In this document: positions 62,793 through 64,000 of the stretch, piece by piece
Layout: each line of letters opens with the position of its first letter
Numbering within the stretch: the stretch's first letter is position 1
Source of the DNA: Bacteroidota bacterium
GTDB taxonomy: Bacteria > Bacteroidota > Bacteroidia > Chitinophagales > Chitinophagaceae
DNA length: 64,000 nt
NCBI GenBank assembly: GCA_023416995.1
Contig: JAEZGI010000035.1
Span: 1 to 64,000 of the forward strand
Reading direction: 5' to 3'
Made by a program: the position numbers and the translations under genes
Notes under the pieces: model-generated
Told to the model about the DNA's origin: nothing
What the model saw: only the letters and a program-made list of their open reading frames with translations
Database searches by the model: none

Positions 62793-63500
62793 ATGGAAGG
62801 TAAAAAGCCGAAAATTTTATTATGCGAAGATGATCAGAATCTTGGAATGGTGCTGAAGAATTACCTGGAGCTGAATGATTTTGATGTTACACTTGAACGT
62901 GATGGCCGTCTTGGTCTGGCTGCGTTTCAACGTGAAAAGTTTGACCTGTGCCTGCTTGATATAATGATGCCACACATGGATGGTTTTACAATGGCTGAAG
63001 AGATCCGTGATGTTGATCCGGACATTCCCCTGTTCTTTCTGAGTGCTAAAACAATGAAAGAAGATATTATCCAGGGCTATAAACTGGGTGCAGATGACTA
63101 TATCACCAAACCCTTCGACAGCGAAGTATTGCTGCTCAAAATCAAGGCGATACTTAAACGCAACGAAGAGGGTAACCGCGAGCAGGAAAATCGCGAATAC
63201 GATCTCGCCAGCTACCACTTCAATCCAAAATTGCGTGAATTAAGTCACGGTGGTAAAACACAAACACTGTCACCAAAAGAAAACGAATTACTTAAAATGC
63301 TCGCCGAACATCTGAATGATCTTTTGCCACGCGAACAGGCGCTGAAGAAGATCTGGGGCAGCGATACGTACTTCAATGGTCGCAGTATGGATGTTTATAT
63401 AGCCAAGTTGCGTAAGTATCTTAAAGACGATCCGACTATAGAGATTGTAAACATACATGGTAACGGGTTCAGACTGGTTGTGCCGGTTGCACAATCCTAA
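62793..63500 (+). CDS. OmpR-family response regulator (RprY-like)
   Basis: This 235-residue regulator has a receiver domain with acidic pair Glu12/Asp13-Asp14 and phospho-acceptor Asp56 in CLLDIMMPHMDG, the conserved Lys in ITKPFD, and a C-terminal winged helix (about 135-230) with SPKENELLKML and DVYIAKLRKYL. It resembles RprY of Bacteroides. No histidine kinase gene lies beside it in the window. It ends before a terminator, so it is monocistronic. Confidence 0.9.
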   Translation: MEGKKPKILLCEDDQNLGMVLKNYLELNDFDVTLERDGRLGLAAFQREKFDLCLLDIMMPHMDGFTMAEEIRDVDPDIPLFFLSAKTMKEDIIQGYKLGADDYITKPFDSEVLLLKIKAILKRNEEGNREQENREYDLASYHFNPKLRELSHGGKTQTLSPKENELLKMLAEHLNDLLPREQALKKIWGSDTYFNGRSMDVYIAKLRKYLKDDPTIEIVNIHGNGFRLVVPVAQS

Positions 63501-63519
63501 ACTCTTATAAATATTATGC

Positions 63520-63551
63520 ACCTGCAGTTAACCGCTGCAGGTTTTTTTTTT
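63520..63551 (+). terminator. Rho-independent terminator of the OmpR-type gene
   Basis: The arms ACCTGCAG and CTGCAGGT pair exactly over 8 bp around a 7-base loop, followed by ten T residues. Confidence 0.93.
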
Positions 63552-63597
63552 GCATGAACCGGCAGGGAATTTGCGGAGCAACATCAACAATTATCTT

Positions 63598-64000
63598 ATG
63601 TATACTACCGTTCCTGAAGGTAATCCCATCATCCGTGATAAGTTCACGGCGGATCCAACGGCGTTGGTTTTAGATAACACGATATACTTGTTTACCGGGC
63701 ACGATGAAGCCCCTGCAGGCACCCATGAATACCTGATGAAAGACTGGTTATGCTTCAGCTCTTCTGATCTCAAAACATGGCGGGAGCATCCCTCACCTTT
63801 ACGTGCCACAGATTATAGCTGGGCCGCCGGAGATGCGTATGCCTCATCTATCACAATGAATAATGGGAAATTCTATTTTTACACAGCTGTATCCCCCGCA
63901 TCCGGCCAGGGAAAAGCAATTGGCGTTGTAACCTCTGATACACCTGCAGGGCCGTTTCATGACCCCATCAATGCTCCTTTGATCACGCATGATATGCTTC
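63598..64000 (+). CDS. Glycoside hydrolase, family 43-like (3'-truncated by window)
   Basis: An ATG at 63598 opens a frame that runs to the right edge (134 residues visible). The start MYTTVPEGNPIIRDKFTADPTAL has the family 43 pattern, with the base Asp19 in ADP, followed by blade-like strands (IYLFTGHDEA, FYFYTAVSP, IGVVTSDTPAGPF). These enzymes cut arabinose- or xylose-containing glycans. No signal peptide is visible at this start, so either the enzyme is cytoplasmic or a different start applies. The catalytic acid lies beyond the edge. Confidence 0.85.
   Translation, partial: MYTTVPEGNPIIRDKFTADPTALVLDNTIYLFTGHDEAPAGTHEYLMKDWLCFSSSDLKTWREHPSPLRATDYSWAAGDAYASSITMNNGKFYFYTAVSPASGQGKAIGVVTSDTPAGPFHDPINAPLITHDML

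Noticed and set aside
1..64000. CRISPR arrays, insertion sequences, prophage or integration scars
   Set aside because: No regularly spaced repeats, transposase or integrase genes, or long terminal repeats were seen in the window.

Overview
The window reads as a chromosomal segment of a Bacteroidota bacterium, most likely from the Chitinophagaceae or a close relative. This rests on a SusC/SusD outer-membrane pair, a PorX-type regulator of type IX secretion, the fused LpxC-FabZ enzyme, and many -7 promoter elements of the Bacteroidota form TAnnTTTG. Naming the family is inference from gene style. No insertion sequence, prophage, CRISPR array or integration scar was seen, and nearly all DNA is protein coding.

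Layout. 1-2133 (+): the end of an ABC exporter, a family 2 glycosyltransferase and a DUF983 protein. 2184-5298 (-): a DUF2721 protein, then a TPR histidine kinase with its LuxR-type response regulator. 5407-18461 (-): the most distinctive block. A ROK regulator is followed by SusC, SusD, a redoxin, a haem c/copper monooxygenase-like protein, a giant VCBS/ASPIC-UnbV protein and a vanadium haloperoxidase-like enzyme. The last three overlap or nearly touch, so they probably form one operon for uptake and extracytoplasmic oxidation of an unknown substrate. 18633-23273: thiolase, pyrD, rsmE and dnaB. 23274-23852 is the only gap above 300 bases; it contains one consensus DnaA box.

23853-38308: pheT, a coiled-coil protein, zapA, rny, rplS, tatA, gatA and a lytic transglycosylase on +. 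Then come pabB, an Asp-rich protein, purA and a RelA/SpoT enzyme on -. 38435-44084: tRNA-Leu(UAG), a universal stress protein, and a proteostasis cluster of trigger factor, two different ClpP subunits and ClpX, followed by a 57-residue open frame. 44186-49301 (-): acyl-CoA dehydrogenase, a helix-hairpin-helix protein, a metallo-beta-lactamase-fold hydrolase, a small conserved protein and PorX.

49412-54898 (+): an HD phosphohydrolase and the lipid A genes lpxD, lpxC/fabZ and lpxA, with a lone ABC ATPase overlapping lpxA. 54880-64000: alanine dehydrogenase, tsaE, a copper P-type ATPase, recQ, a HerA-like ATPase, a GroES-like protein, an OmpR-type regulator and the start of a GH43-type glycosidase. 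Most of the window is housekeeping. The accessory interest is concentrated in the 5.4-18.5 kb redox/SusCD block, the tandem ClpP pair and several small or unassigned proteins.
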